From assembly GCF_030499575.1 (NCBI RefSeq), contig NZ_JASTLC010000001.1, positions 8,580,001-8,644,000 on the forward strand: a stretch of DNA of 64,000 nucleotides. Direction: 5' to 3'. The notes beneath the pieces are model-generated. The model saw only the letters and a program-made list of their open reading frames with translations. It did no database searches and was not told the DNA's origin. The DNA is from Streptomyces sp. DG2A-72. Lineage in GTDB: Bacteria > Actinomycetota > Actinomycetes > Streptomycetales > Streptomycetaceae. Shown one piece after another: positions 53,799-63,743 of this stretch. Made by a program: the position numbers and the translations under genes. The number at the start of each line of letters is the position of its first letter. The stretch's first letter is position 1.

Positions 53799-54641
53799 AT
53801 GGCCAACGTCGTTCGTGCCGCTCTGGTCCAGGCCACCTGGACCGGCGACACCGAGTCCATGGTGGCGAAACACGAGGAGTACGCCCGGGAGGCGGCTCGC
53901 CGGGGCGCCGGGATCATCGGTTTCCAGGAAGTCTTCAACGCGCCCTACTTCTGCCAGGTGCAGGAGCCCGAGCACTACCGCTGGGCCGAGCCGGTGCCCG
54001 ACGGGCCGACCGTGCGTCGTATGCAGGATCTCGCGCGCGAGACCGGCATGGTGATCGTCGTCCCGGTCTTCGAGGTCGAGCAGTCCGGTTTCTACTACAA
54101 CACCGCGGCCGTGATCGACGCCAACGGCACCTTCCTCGGCAAGTACCGCAAGCATCACATCCCGCAGGTCAAGGGCTTCTGGGAGAAGTACTACTTCAAG
54201 CCCGGCAACGTCGGCTGGCCCGTCTTCGACACCGCCGTCGGGAAGGTGGGCGTCTATATCTGCTACGACCGCCACTTCCCGGAGGGATGGCGGCAACTCG
54301 GTCTGAACGGCGCCCAGTTGGTGTACAACCCGTCGGCCACCTCGCGCGGTCTGTCCGCCCATCTGTGGCAGCTGGAGCAGCCCGCGGCCGCCGTCGCCAA
54401 CGAGTACTTCGTCGCCGCGATCAACCGGGTCGGACAGGAGGAGTACGGCGACAACGATTTCTACGGGACGTCGTACTTCGTCGACCCGCGCGGGCAGTTC
54501 GTGGGGGAGACCGCGAGCGACAAGGGCGAGGAACTCGTCGTCCGGGACCTCGACTTCGACCTCATCGAAGAGGTACGGCAGCAGTGGGCCTTCTACCGCG
54601 ACCGACGGCCCGACGCGTACGAGGGGCTGGTGCAGCCGTGA
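53799..54641 (+). CDS. Beta-ureidopropionase-like nitrilase-superfamily amidohydrolase, copy 1
   Basis: 280 residues of the carbon-nitrogen hydrolase superfamily with catalytic Glu44 (FQEVFNAPYF), Lys118 (KYRKHHIPQV) and Cys155 (YICYDRHFPEG). The PYFCQ and YYFKPGN segments are typical of N-carbamoyl-beta-alanine / N-carbamoyl amino acid amidohydrolases. It should release CO2 and NH3 from the ring-opened product of a pyrimidine or hydantoin. Start at 53799 with GAAGGAG upstream. Its stop overlaps the aminotransferase GTG. A close paralogue lies at 57860-58702. Confidence 0.9.
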   Translation: MANVVRAALVQATWTGDTESMVAKHEEYAREAARRGAGIIGFQEVFNAPYFCQVQEPEHYRWAEPVPDGPTVRRMQDLARETGMVIVVPVFEVEQSGFYYNTAAVIDANGTFLGKYRKHHIPQVKGFWEKYYFKPGNVGWPVFDTAVGKVGVYICYDRHFPEGWRQLGLNGAQLVYNPSATSRGLSAHLWQLEQPAAAVANEYFVAAINRVGQEEYGDNDFYGTSYFVDPRGQFVGETASDKGEELVVRDLDFDLIEEVRQQWAFYRDRRPDAYEGLVQP

Positions 54642-55924
54642 CCAAGGACCTGCTGGGACGCCACCGTGCCGTCCTGCCCGACTGGCTCGCCCTCTACTAC
54701 GAGGACCCGCTGGAGCTCACGCACGGCGAGGGGCGCTACGTCTGGGACTCCCAGGGCAACAAGTACCTCGACTTCTTCGGCGGCATCCTCACGACGATGA
54801 CCGCGCACGCGCTGCCCGAGGTGACGAAGGCGGTGAGCGAACAGGCCGGGAGGATCATCCATTCGTCCACGCTCTACCTCAACCGGCCGATGGTCGAACT
54901 GGCCGAGCGGATCGCCCAGTTGTCCGGCATCCCGGACGCCCGCGTCTTCTTCACCACCTCCGGCACCGAGGCCAACGACACCGCGCTGCTGCTGGCCACG
55001 ACATACCGCCGCAGCAACACGATCCTGGCCATGCGCAACAGCTACCACGGCCGGTCCTTCAGCGCCGTCGGCATCACCGGCAACCGCGGCTGGTCCCCGA
55101 CCTCGCTGTCCCCGCTGCAGACGCTGTACGTCCATGGCGGCGTCCGCACCCGCGGCCCGTACGCCTCCCTGAGCGACGCCGAGTTCATCGCGGCCTGCGT
55201 CGAGGACCTGACGGACCTCCTCGGCCACACCCGCCCGCCCGCCGCGCTGATCGCCGAGCCGATCCAGGGCGTCGGCGGCTTCACCTCCCCGCCGGACGGG
55301 CTGTACGCCGCCTTCCGTGAGGTGCTCAGCGAGCGCGGCATCCTGTGGATCGCCGACGAGGTGCAGACCGGCTGGGGTCGCACCGGCGAGCACTTCTGGG
55401 GCTGGCAGGCGCATTCCCGGAGCGGCCCGCCCGACATCCTCACCTTCGCCAAGGGCATCGGCAACGGCATGTCCATCGGCGGGGTCGTCGCCCGCGGCGA
55501 GATCATGAACTGCCTGGACGCCAACTCCATTTCGACGTTCGGCGGCACCCAGATCACCATGGCGGCGGGGCTCGCGAACCTGACGTATCTGCTGGAGCAC
55601 GACCTCCAGGGCAACGCCCGGCGCGTCGGCGGACTGCTCATCGAACGGCTGCGGGCCGTCACGGCGCAGATTCCCGGCGTACGGGAGGTGCGCGGGCGCG
55701 GACTGATGATCGGCGTCGAACTGGTCAAGCCCGGCACGGACCAGGCCGACCCGGAGGCCGCGAGTGCCGTGCTGGAGGCGGCCCGCGAGGGCGGGCTGCT
55801 GCTCGGCAAGGGCGGCGGCCACAACACCAGCGGCCTGCGGATCGCCCCGCCGCTGTCCCTGACCGTCGCGGAGGCCGAGGAGGGCGCCGCGATCCTCGAA
55901 CACGCTCTGAGGAGCACCCAGTAG
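54638..55924 (+). CDS. Class III (omega) aminotransferase
   Basis: 428 residues, fold-type I PLP enzyme. Key residues: TTSGTEANDTALLLAT binding the cofactor phosphate, the YHGRSF motif, IADEVQTGWGRTGEHF with the Asp that pairs with the pyridine N, and Lys272 in TFAKGIGNGMS. Likely a beta-alanine or 4-aminobutyrate:pyruvate type transaminase, removing the amine released by the preceding amidohydrolase. GTG start overlaps that gene's stop (GTGA), so the two are translationally coupled. Alternative names such as alanine-glyoxylate aminotransferase 2-like would also fit. Confidence 0.9.
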   Translation: MTKDLLGRHRAVLPDWLALYYEDPLELTHGEGRYVWDSQGNKYLDFFGGILTTMTAHALPEVTKAVSEQAGRIIHSSTLYLNRPMVELAERIAQLSGIPDARVFFTTSGTEANDTALLLATTYRRSNTILAMRNSYHGRSFSAVGITGNRGWSPTSLSPLQTLYVHGGVRTRGPYASLSDAEFIAACVEDLTDLLGHTRPPAALIAEPIQGVGGFTSPPDGLYAAFREVLSERGILWIADEVQTGWGRTGEHFWGWQAHSRSGPPDILTFAKGIGNGMSIGGVVARGEIMNCLDANSISTFGGTQITMAAGLANLTYLLEHDLQGNARRVGGLLIERLRAVTAQIPGVREVRGRGLMIGVELVKPGTDQADPEAASAVLEAAREGGLLLGKGGGHNTSGLRIAPPLSLTVAEAEEGAAILEHALRSTQ

Positions 55925-55949
55925 CAGAACCTGAGCAAGGGATCACGCC

Positions 55950-57527
55950 ATGACCACCACCGCCTTCGAGACCTTGGAGACCCTGGAACCCGCTCTGTCG
56001 GTGCGCCAGGTGCTCACCCTGGAACGGGTGCTCGCCGGGGAGCCCGAGGTGGTGGCCGGCGCGAGCCAGCTCGACCGGCCCGTGCGCTGGGTCCATGTCG
56101 CCGAGGCCGCCGACGTGGGCGTGATGCTCAGCGGCGGCGAGATGGTGCTGACCACGGGCGTGCTGCTGGCCGGGGACGAGGACAAGCAGGCCGAGTACAT
56201 CCGGTCCCTGCACCGCGCGGAGGCCGCGGCCGTGGTCCTCGGACTCGGCCGCGCCTTCCCGGCCCCGCCGGACGTGATGCGCCGGGCGGCCGAGCGGTGC
56301 GGGCTGCCGATGGTCGTACTCCATCGCCCGTTCCCCTTCGCCGAGTTGACGGAGGAGGTGCAGTCCCGGCTGGTGCGGCGGAAGTTCGCCGCCGTCAGCC
56401 TCTCCGAGGCCGTACGGACCGCGCTCACCGGGCTGATCACCGCGGGCGCCCCGCTGCAACGCCTGCTCGACGAGGTCGCCCACCACAGCGCCTGCCCCGT
56501 CGTCGTCACCAACCTCGCCCACCGCGTCCTCGCCACGGCGGGGGAGCGGCCCGCGGTGGACGACGTGCTGCGGGACTGGGAGCGGATCGCCCGGCAGGCG
56601 GGCGGGAGCGAGGGGGACGGCTGGATCCGCGCCGAGCTGGGCGGGCGCGGGGAGCGGTGGGGGCAGATCATGCTCTGCGGGTACCGCGGCGACACGGCCG
56701 CCGGACGGCTGCTCGCCGACCGGGCCGCCGAGGCCCTCGTGCTGCACCGCATGCTCGGCGGCGGCACCGCGCACTCATGGGAGGAGGAGTCGGCGCAGGG
56801 ACTGCTCACCGACCTGGTGAGCGGTGTCGTACCGGCCAGGCAGCTGCTGCCCCGGGCACGGGCGGCCGGGCTCCCGGTCAACCTGCGGACCTTCGTGCCG
56901 CTCGTCGTCCGTGACGGCGATCCGGCCCAACTGGACCGTATGCTCCGCCTGTTGGGGCTGTCCGGCCTGGTCGCCGAACTCGCCGAGGGCGCCACCGCCG
57001 TCCTGCTCAGCCTGGCCCGGGACCAGGACGCGGAGGGGATGACGGCGCACTTCGCGGCGCGGCTGCGCACCGAGTCGGGGTCGGGGGAGTCCGTGGTCGC
57101 CGCGGCCGGTCCGCGGATCGCCTGGGACGACGTACCGGCCGGACTGCGCGAGGCACAGCACGTCGCCGACGCCGTTGCGGACTCCTCGGCGGTCCTGGAC
57201 CTCCCGGCCGTCGTACGCCTGAAGGACGTACATCTGCGGGGCCTGATCCGGCTGCTGCGCGACGACCCGCATGTGCAGTCCTTCGCGGAGCGGGAGCTGG
57301 ACGGGCTGCTGTGCGAGCCGGAGGAGGACTTGCTGGCCGTACTGCGGACGTATCTCGCCTCCGGCCGCAACAAGTCCCGCACCGCACAGCTCCACCACGT
57401 CTCACGGCCCGCGCTGTATCGCCGGCTGGAGGCGATACAGGGGCGGCTAGGTGTCGACCTCGACGACTTCGAGCAGGCCGCCTCGGTGCACATCGCGCTC
57501 CTCGCGCATGACGCGCAACAGGGCTGA
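55950..57527 (+). CDS. PucR-family transcriptional regulator
   Basis: 525 residues: an N-terminal PucR domain (SVRQVLTLERVLAGEPEVVA, WVHVAEAADVGVMLSGGEMV, LTTGVLL), a central GGDEF-like/CdaR region, and a C-terminal PucR-type HTH (LLAVLRTYLASGRNKSRTAQ, LHHVSRPALYRRLEAIQGRL). PucR proteins sense purine or related nitrogen compounds in Bacillus; here it sits inside a pyrimidine/hydantoin degradation cluster and probably activates it. Located 25 nt after the aminotransferase on the same strand, so it may be autoregulated within the operon. Confidence 0.9.
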   Translation: MTTTAFETLETLEPALSVRQVLTLERVLAGEPEVVAGASQLDRPVRWVHVAEAADVGVMLSGGEMVLTTGVLLAGDEDKQAEYIRSLHRAEAAAVVLGLGRAFPAPPDVMRRAAERCGLPMVVLHRPFPFAELTEEVQSRLVRRKFAAVSLSEAVRTALTGLITAGAPLQRLLDEVAHHSACPVVVTNLAHRVLATAGERPAVDDVLRDWERIARQAGGSEGDGWIRAELGGRGERWGQIMLCGYRGDTAAGRLLADRAAEALVLHRMLGGGTAHSWEEESAQGLLTDLVSGVVPARQLLPRARAAGLPVNLRTFVPLVVRDGDPAQLDRMLRLLGLSGLVAELAEGATAVLLSLARDQDAEGMTAHFAARLRTESGSGESVVAAAGPRIAWDDVPAGLREAQHVADAVADSSAVLDLPAVVRLKDVHLRGLIRLLRDDPHVQSFAERELDGLLCEPEEDLLAVLRTYLASGRNKSRTAQLHHVSRPALYRRLEAIQGRLGVDLDDFEQAASVHIALLAHDAQQG

Positions 57528-57654
57528 AACATGCGACGACCTGGGAAAACGGCGGTGAAACATGGGCCCACGACAGGGTGACACCGTGGCACGCCGGACG
57601 CCCGCAGACGTGACACCGTGCAACTCAAACCGGCTCTTCGGACTTCCTAGGCTC

Positions 57655-57835
57655 CTGGGGCGAGCGTCGGAAGTGCCGTCTGCCCCACGACGCCCGGCAC
57701 GCACTCTCGCCGCACCGGGCACAAGCCCAAGTACATCCAGTACGAGGACTTGCGCCCGGCACGCCGAGAGCGCGCACCGGACGCCGCAGGGCCCGCCCTT
57801 CGGGCGGACGACGGCACTTCCGACGCTCGCCCCAG
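57655..57835. repeat. 181-bp element with 26-bp perfect terminal inverted repeats
   Basis: Left arm 57655-57680 and right arm 57810-57835 are exact inverse complements over 26 bp (core GCGAGCGTCGGAAGTGCCGTC). The interior contains a second stem (CGCCCTTCGGGCG) and a CCCGGCAC-rich half on each side. Inside, a plus-strand frame reads HKPKYIQYEDLRPARR. No target duplication or transposase was seen. It fills the gap between PucR and amidohydrolase 2, ending 24 nt before the latter's ATG. Confidence 0.88.
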
Positions 57836-57859
57836 CACACCGAGCGACCGGAGGTCCCG

Positions 57860-58702
57860 ATGAGCAGAGTGATTCGTGCCGCCCTCTTCCAGACCGCGTG
57901 GACGGGCGACAAGGAGTCGATGATCCAGGTACACGAGCAGGCGGTCCGCGACGCGGCCGCGCAGGGTGCTCAGGTCCTGTGCTTCCAGGAGCTGTTCTAC
58001 GGGCCCTACTTCTGCCAGGTCCAGGACAAGGCCTTCTACGAGTACGCGGAAGCGATCCCGCAGGGCCCGATCGTCCGGCGCTTCCAGGCGCTCGCCGAGG
58101 AACACGGCATCGTGCTCGTCCTGCCGATGTACGAGGAGGAGCAGCCCGGCGTCCTCTACAACACGGCCGCGGTGATCGACGCCGACGGCTCGTACCTCGG
58201 CAAGTACCGCAAGCATCACATCCCTCAAGTGCCGGGATTCTGGGAGAAGTTCTACTTCCGCCCGGGCAACGTGGGCTGGCCGGTCTTCGAGACGGCCGTA
58301 GGGAAGATCGGTGTGTACATCTGCTACGACCGGCACTTCCCGGAGGGCTGGCGGGCACTGGGTCTCGCCGGTGCCAAGATCGTCTTCAACCCGTCGGCCA
58401 CCTCGCGCGGCCTGTCCGCCTACCTGTGGCAGCTGGAGCAGCCTGCCGCGGCGGTCGCCAACGAGTACTTCGTCGGTGCGATCAACCGGGTGGGTGTCGA
58501 GGAGTACGGCGACAACGACTTCTACGGCACGACGTACTTCGTCGACCCGGAGGCGCAGTTCGTGGGGGAGGTGGCGAGCGACAAGGAGACCGAACTCGTC
58601 GTCCGCGACCTGGACATGGCCAAGCTGCGCGAGGTCCGCGACCGCTGGCAGTTCTACCGCGACCGCCGCCCGGAGGCGTACGGCCCGCTGACAGCCCCGT
58701 AA
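57860..58702 (+). CDS. Beta-ureidopropionase-like nitrilase-superfamily amidohydrolase, copy 2
   Basis: 280 residues, same length and domain order as copy 1, with Glu44 (FQELFYGPYF), Lys118 (KYRKHHIPQV) and Cys155 (YICYDRHFPEG). The last 120 residues are nearly identical in both (for example SATSRGLSA, ANEYF, NRVG, EEYGDNDFYGT); the first half has diverged. ATG with GGAGG 7 nt upstream, right after the 181-bp inverted-repeat element. Followed by the hydantoinase. One copy may act on carbamoyl-beta-amino acids, the other on carbamoyl-alpha-amino acids; that split is inference. Confidence 0.9.
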   Translation: MSRVIRAALFQTAWTGDKESMIQVHEQAVRDAAAQGAQVLCFQELFYGPYFCQVQDKAFYEYAEAIPQGPIVRRFQALAEEHGIVLVLPMYEEEQPGVLYNTAAVIDADGSYLGKYRKHHIPQVPGFWEKFYFRPGNVGWPVFETAVGKIGVYICYDRHFPEGWRALGLAGAKIVFNPSATSRGLSAYLWQLEQPAAAVANEYFVGAINRVGVEEYGDNDFYGTTYFVDPEAQFVGEVASDKETELVVRDLDMAKLREVRDRWQFYRDRRPEAYGPLTAP

Positions 58703-58716
58703 GACCAGGCGGTACC

Positions 58717-58755
58717 CGCGCCCCTTCCGGGGCGCGGGGAACTGCACGACCAGCC
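58717..58755 (+). repeat. 3'-end hairpin-plus-tail repeat, copy D (after amidohydrolase 2)
   Basis: GCGCCCC-TTCC-GGGGCGC hairpin, then GGGGAACTGCACGACCAGC (one base different from copy A). It lies 14 nt after the amidohydrolase stop, in plus orientation, between this gene and the hydantoinase. Confidence 0.85.
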
Positions 58756-58797
58756 ACCGGCGACCCGCACCCGACCACAACCCAGCGGAGTCAACCC

Positions 58798-60201
58798 ATG
58801 AGCAGCCGTACCGTCATCCGCGGCGGCCTCGTCATCACCGCATCCGACGAGATCCACGCCGACGTCCTGATCGAGGACGGCCGTATCGCCGCCCTCGCCA
58901 CCTCCGGCGCCCCCGCCGCCGAGGCCTGGACGGCCGAGCGGGTCATCGACGCCACCGGGAAGTATGTGATCCCGGGCGGGGTCGACGCCCACACCCACAT
59001 GGAGCTGCCGTTCGGCGGCACCTTCGCCTCCGACACCTTCGAGACCGGCACCCGGGCCGCCGCCTGGGGTGGTACGACGACGATCGTCGACTTCGCGGTG
59101 CAGAGCGTGGGCCACAGCCTCCGCGAAGGCCTCGACACCTGGCATGCCAAGGCTGAGGGCAACTGCGCGATCGACTACGCCTTCCACATGATCGTCTCCG
59201 ATGTGAACGAGGAGACGCTGAAGGAGATGGACCTGCTGGTGGAGGAGGGGGTGACCTCCTTCAAGCAGTTCATGGCGTATCCGGGCGTCTTCTACTCCGA
59301 CGACGGCAAGATCCTGCGCGCCATGCAGCGCTCCGCCGAGAACGGCGGCCTGATCATGATGCACGCCGAGAACGGCATCGCGATCGATGTGCTGGTCCAG
59401 CAGGCGCTGGCCCGGGGCGAGACCGACCCCCGGTACCACGGTGAGGTCCGCAAGGCCCTGCTTGAGGCCGAGGCCACCCACCGTGCCATCAAGCTCGCGC
59501 AGGTCGCCGGTGCGCCCCTGTACGTCGTACACGTCTCGGCGATGGAGGCAGTCGCCGAGCTGGCCCGGGCGCGCGACGAGGGGTTGCCCGTCTTCGGGGA
59601 GACCTGCCCGCAGTATCTGTTCCTGTCGACCGACAACCTCGCCGAGCCCGACTTCGAGGGCTCGAAGTACGTGTGCTCCACGCCCCTGCGGCCCAAGGAG
59701 CACCAGGCCCAGCTGTGGAACGGCCTGCGCACGAACGACCTCCAGGTCGTCTCCACCGACCACTGCCCCTTCTGCTTCGTGGGCCAGAAGGAGCTGGGCC
59801 GGGGTGACTTCTCCAAGATCCCCAACGGTCTGCCGGGCGTCGAGAACCGGATGGACCTGCTCCACCAGGCCGTCGTCGACGGGCACATCTCCCGTCGGCG
59901 CTGGATCGAGATCGCCTGCGCCACCCCGGCCCGGATGTTCGGCATGTACCCGAAGAAGGGCACCATCGCGCCGGGCGCCGATGCCGACGTGGTCATCTAC
60001 GACCCGCACGCCGAGCAGGTCATGTCCGCCGAGACGCATCACATGAACGTCGACTACTCGGCGTACGAGGGCAAGCGCACCATCGGCCGCGTCGAGACGG
60101 TCCTGTCGCGGGGCGACGTCGTCATCAACGAGCGGGAGTACACCGGACGCGCGGGTCACGGCGTCTACACCCCGCGCTCCACCTGTCAGTACCTCAACTA
60201 G
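58798..60201 (+). CDS. Dihydropyrimidinase / D-hydantoinase
   Basis: 467 residues of the cyclic amidohydrolase family. Binuclear metal site: His pair in VDAHTHMELPFGG, carbamylated Lys in TSFKQFMAYPG, His in IMMHAENG, His in YVVHVSAMEA and Asp in VSTDHCPFCF. It opens dihydrouracil, dihydrothymine or 5-substituted hydantoins to carbamoyl amino acids, the substrates of the flanking amidohydrolases. ATG at 58798, no strong Shine-Dalgarno but ACCCAGCGGAG about 8 nt upstream. Ten nt before the LLM oxidoreductase gene. Confidence 0.92.
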   Translation: MSSRTVIRGGLVITASDEIHADVLIEDGRIAALATSGAPAAEAWTAERVIDATGKYVIPGGVDAHTHMELPFGGTFASDTFETGTRAAAWGGTTTIVDFAVQSVGHSLREGLDTWHAKAEGNCAIDYAFHMIVSDVNEETLKEMDLLVEEGVTSFKQFMAYPGVFYSDDGKILRAMQRSAENGGLIMMHAENGIAIDVLVQQALARGETDPRYHGEVRKALLEAEATHRAIKLAQVAGAPLYVVHVSAMEAVAELARARDEGLPVFGETCPQYLFLSTDNLAEPDFEGSKYVCSTPLRPKEHQAQLWNGLRTNDLQVVSTDHCPFCFVGQKELGRGDFSKIPNGLPGVENRMDLLHQAVVDGHISRRRWIEIACATPARMFGMYPKKGTIAPGADADVVIYDPHAEQVMSAETHHMNVDYSAYEGKRTIGRVETVLSRGDVVINEREYTGRAGHGVYTPRSTCQYLN

Positions 60202-60211
60202 GAGTGGCCCC

Positions 60212-61231
60212 ATGGACTTCGGACTCGTCCTGCAGACCGATCCGCCGGCCTCGAAGGTCATCAGCCTGATGAAGCGGGCCGAACGCAACGGCTTCACCTA
60301 CGGCTGGACCTTCGACTCCGCGGTGCTCTGGCAGGAGCCGTTCGTGATCTACAGCCAGATCCTCGCCAACACCACGAAGCTGACGGTCGGCCCGATGGTC
60401 ACCAACCCGGGCACCCGCACCTGGGAGGTCACCGCCTCCACGTTCGCCACCCTCAACGACATGTTCGGCAACCGCACCGTGTGCGGCATCGGCCGCGGCG
60501 ACTCAGCGATGCGCGTCGCGGGCCGTACGCCGAACACGCTGGCCCGGATCAGCGAGGCCATGAAGGTCATCAGGGCGCTCGGCTCCGGTCAGGAGGCGGA
60601 CCTCGGGGGCACGGTCATCAAGTTCCCCTGGATCAAGGAGGACGCCCAACTCCCCGTCTGGATGGCCGCGTACGGGCCGAAGGCCCTGAAGATGACCGGC
60701 GAGGAGGCCGACGGGTTCATCCTTCAGCTCGCCGACCTGTATCTCACCGAGTACATGGTGAAGGCGGTCAAGGACGCGGCGGTCGCGGCCGGACGTGACC
60801 CGTCCGACGTGAAGATCTGCGTCGCCGCCCCCGCCTACGTCACCGAGGACGACTCACCCGAAGCGCTCGCCCACGCCCGCGAGCAGTGCCGCTGGTTCGG
60901 CGGGATGGTCGGCAACCATGTCGCCGACCTGGTGTCCAAGTACGGCGAACACTCCGCCGCCGTCCCCGACGAACTCACCGACTACATCAAGGCGCGCGAG
61001 GGGTACGACTACTCCCACCACGGACGCGCCGACAACCCGGACACCGCGTTCGTGCCCGACGAGATCGTCGACCGGTTCTGTGTCATCGGCCCGGTCGAGA
61101 AGCACATCGAGAAGCTGAACGCGCTGCGCGAGCTGGGCGTCGACCAGTTCGCCGTGTACGACATGCACGACGCTCAGGAAGCCACGATCGACGCGTACGG
61201 GTCGCAGGTGATCCCGGCCGTCAACGGCTAG
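60212..61231 (+). CDS. Luciferase-like (LLM) flavin/F420-dependent oxidoreductase, TIGR03842-like
   Basis: 339 residues of the bacterial-luciferase TIM barrel: MDFGLVLQTDPPASKVISLM, GFTYGWTFDSAVLWQEPFVI, VGPMVTNPGTRTWEVTAS, VCGIGRGDSAMRVAG and PVWMAAYGPKALKMTGEEAD. It fits the subfamily I know as TIGR03842, labelled F420-dependent, which is often next to hydantoinase genes. It might reduce a pyrimidine or hydantoin-like compound, the step normally done by dihydropyrimidine dehydrogenase, which is absent here; that is inference. Directly downstream of the hydantoinase (10 nt). Confidence 0.82.
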   Translation: MDFGLVLQTDPPASKVISLMKRAERNGFTYGWTFDSAVLWQEPFVIYSQILANTTKLTVGPMVTNPGTRTWEVTASTFATLNDMFGNRTVCGIGRGDSAMRVAGRTPNTLARISEAMKVIRALGSGQEADLGGTVIKFPWIKEDAQLPVWMAAYGPKALKMTGEEADGFILQLADLYLTEYMVKAVKDAAVAAGRDPSDVKICVAAPAYVTEDDSPEALAHAREQCRWFGGMVGNHVADLVSKYGEHSAAVPDELTDYIKAREGYDYSHHGRADNPDTAFVPDEIVDRFCVIGPVEKHIEKLNALRELGVDQFAVYDMHDAQEATIDAYGSQVIPAVNG

Positions 61232-61267
61232 CAGTTCACGGGCAGCCGATGCCCGTCCCCCTTGTAC

Positions 61268-61298
61268 GTCCCCTTCCCGCCGTTCCCGGGAAGGGGAC
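61268..61298 (+). terminator. 12-bp perfect hairpin between the LLM gene and the permease
   Basis: GTCCCCTTCCCG / CGGGAAGGGGAC around a 7-nt loop, 36 nt after the LLM stop and about 100 nt before the permease start. It may end the catabolic transcript or reduce permease expression. Confidence 0.65.
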
Positions 61299-61394
61299 CC
61301 AGGCCGCCCCGCGTCTCAACGGCTTCGGGCCGCACCCCCCTCGGCGCCACCCGCACGGCCTCTCCCGTCCCAACCTCCCCTGATTGGCCTGCCC

Positions 61395-62921
<1,527 letters not shown>

Positions 62922-62938
62922 CCGGAGCGGGAGGACGG

Positions 62939-63604
62939 TCAGCCCTTCTTCTGGCCGTCCTCCAGCGTCGCCACCGCGTCCTTGGCGGCTTTGATGGCGC
63001 CCTTGTTGATCTCGTCCGTGCTGGGCGCCTTCTTCGACTCGAAGTTGCTGCCGTTGTAGGTGATGACCACCAGCGCGTTGGACGAGCGGACCACCACCAC
63101 GCCCTCGCGGGTCTGCTGCTTGTCCTGCGTGGTGAGGTTCACCACCGAGTAGCCCGCGTCGCCCAGGCCGGGTACGTCACCGCCGCCGCTGTCGTCCGAG
63201 AGGCGCTGCTTGTACGACTTCTCCGCCGCCTCCTCCGAGTCCATCACCTCGAAGGACACGTCGAGCCAGCGGTAGTCGTAGCCCTTGAGGGCGTTCCAGG
63301 AGCAGGTGCGGCGCACCTTCGAGTCCGTGGACGCGATCTCCTTGCCGGCCGTCTTGGCGCCGGGGACCAGCGACTTGACCGTCTTCACGGGAATGCTCGT
63401 GCACGGGGCGGGCGCGGCGTCGTACGCCTTCGACGCCGCCGCGGTGGCGGGTGCGGTCGGCGACTGGGAGCCGTTGTCCTGGCCGGGCTTGTTCTCGGCG
63501 GCCGGCGTCGAGGGACCGGACGACAGGGCCCAGCCCGACACGGCGAGCACGGCGACCGGGGCCAGACGCGCGGAGAGGGTGAGCGGCAGGGGTAGCGAAC
63601 GCAC
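62939..63604 (-). CDS. DUF3558-like secreted protein
   Basis: 221 residues. A signal peptide (LPLPLTLSARLAPVAVLAVS) is followed by a Pro/Ser/Ala-rich linker and a domain with CTSIPVKTVKSLVPGAKTAG, RRTCSWNALKGYDYRWLDVS and LGDAGYSVVNLTTQDKQQTR, resembling the actinobacterial DUF3558 family, which are usually lipoproteins. No lipobox Cys is visible, so this one should be released or anchored differently. The two Cys could pair. Function unknown. A long promoter region separates it from the broken gene on its right. Confidence 0.72.
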   Translation of the reverse strand: MRSLPLPLTLSARLAPVAVLAVSGWALSSGPSTPAAENKPGQDNGSQSPTAPATAAASKAYDAAPAPCTSIPVKTVKSLVPGAKTAGKEIASTDSKVRRTCSWNALKGYDYRWLDVSFEVMDSEEAAEKSYKQRLSDDSGGGDVPGLGDAGYSVVNLTTQDKQQTREGVVVVRSSNALVVITYNGSNFESKKAPSTDEINKGAIKAAKDAVATLEDGQKKG

Positions 63605-63743
63605 GGCGCACTTCTCGTGGGGGACGGTGCGGACGGGGTCCGCACTGCGGACGGGACGCCAGTGTCACACGAGTCCCTGTGGGTTGAAAGTGCAACTTCG
63701 CTCCGTGCCTGCGCCGTGACCGCACCTCGTGCGATTGGGGCAA

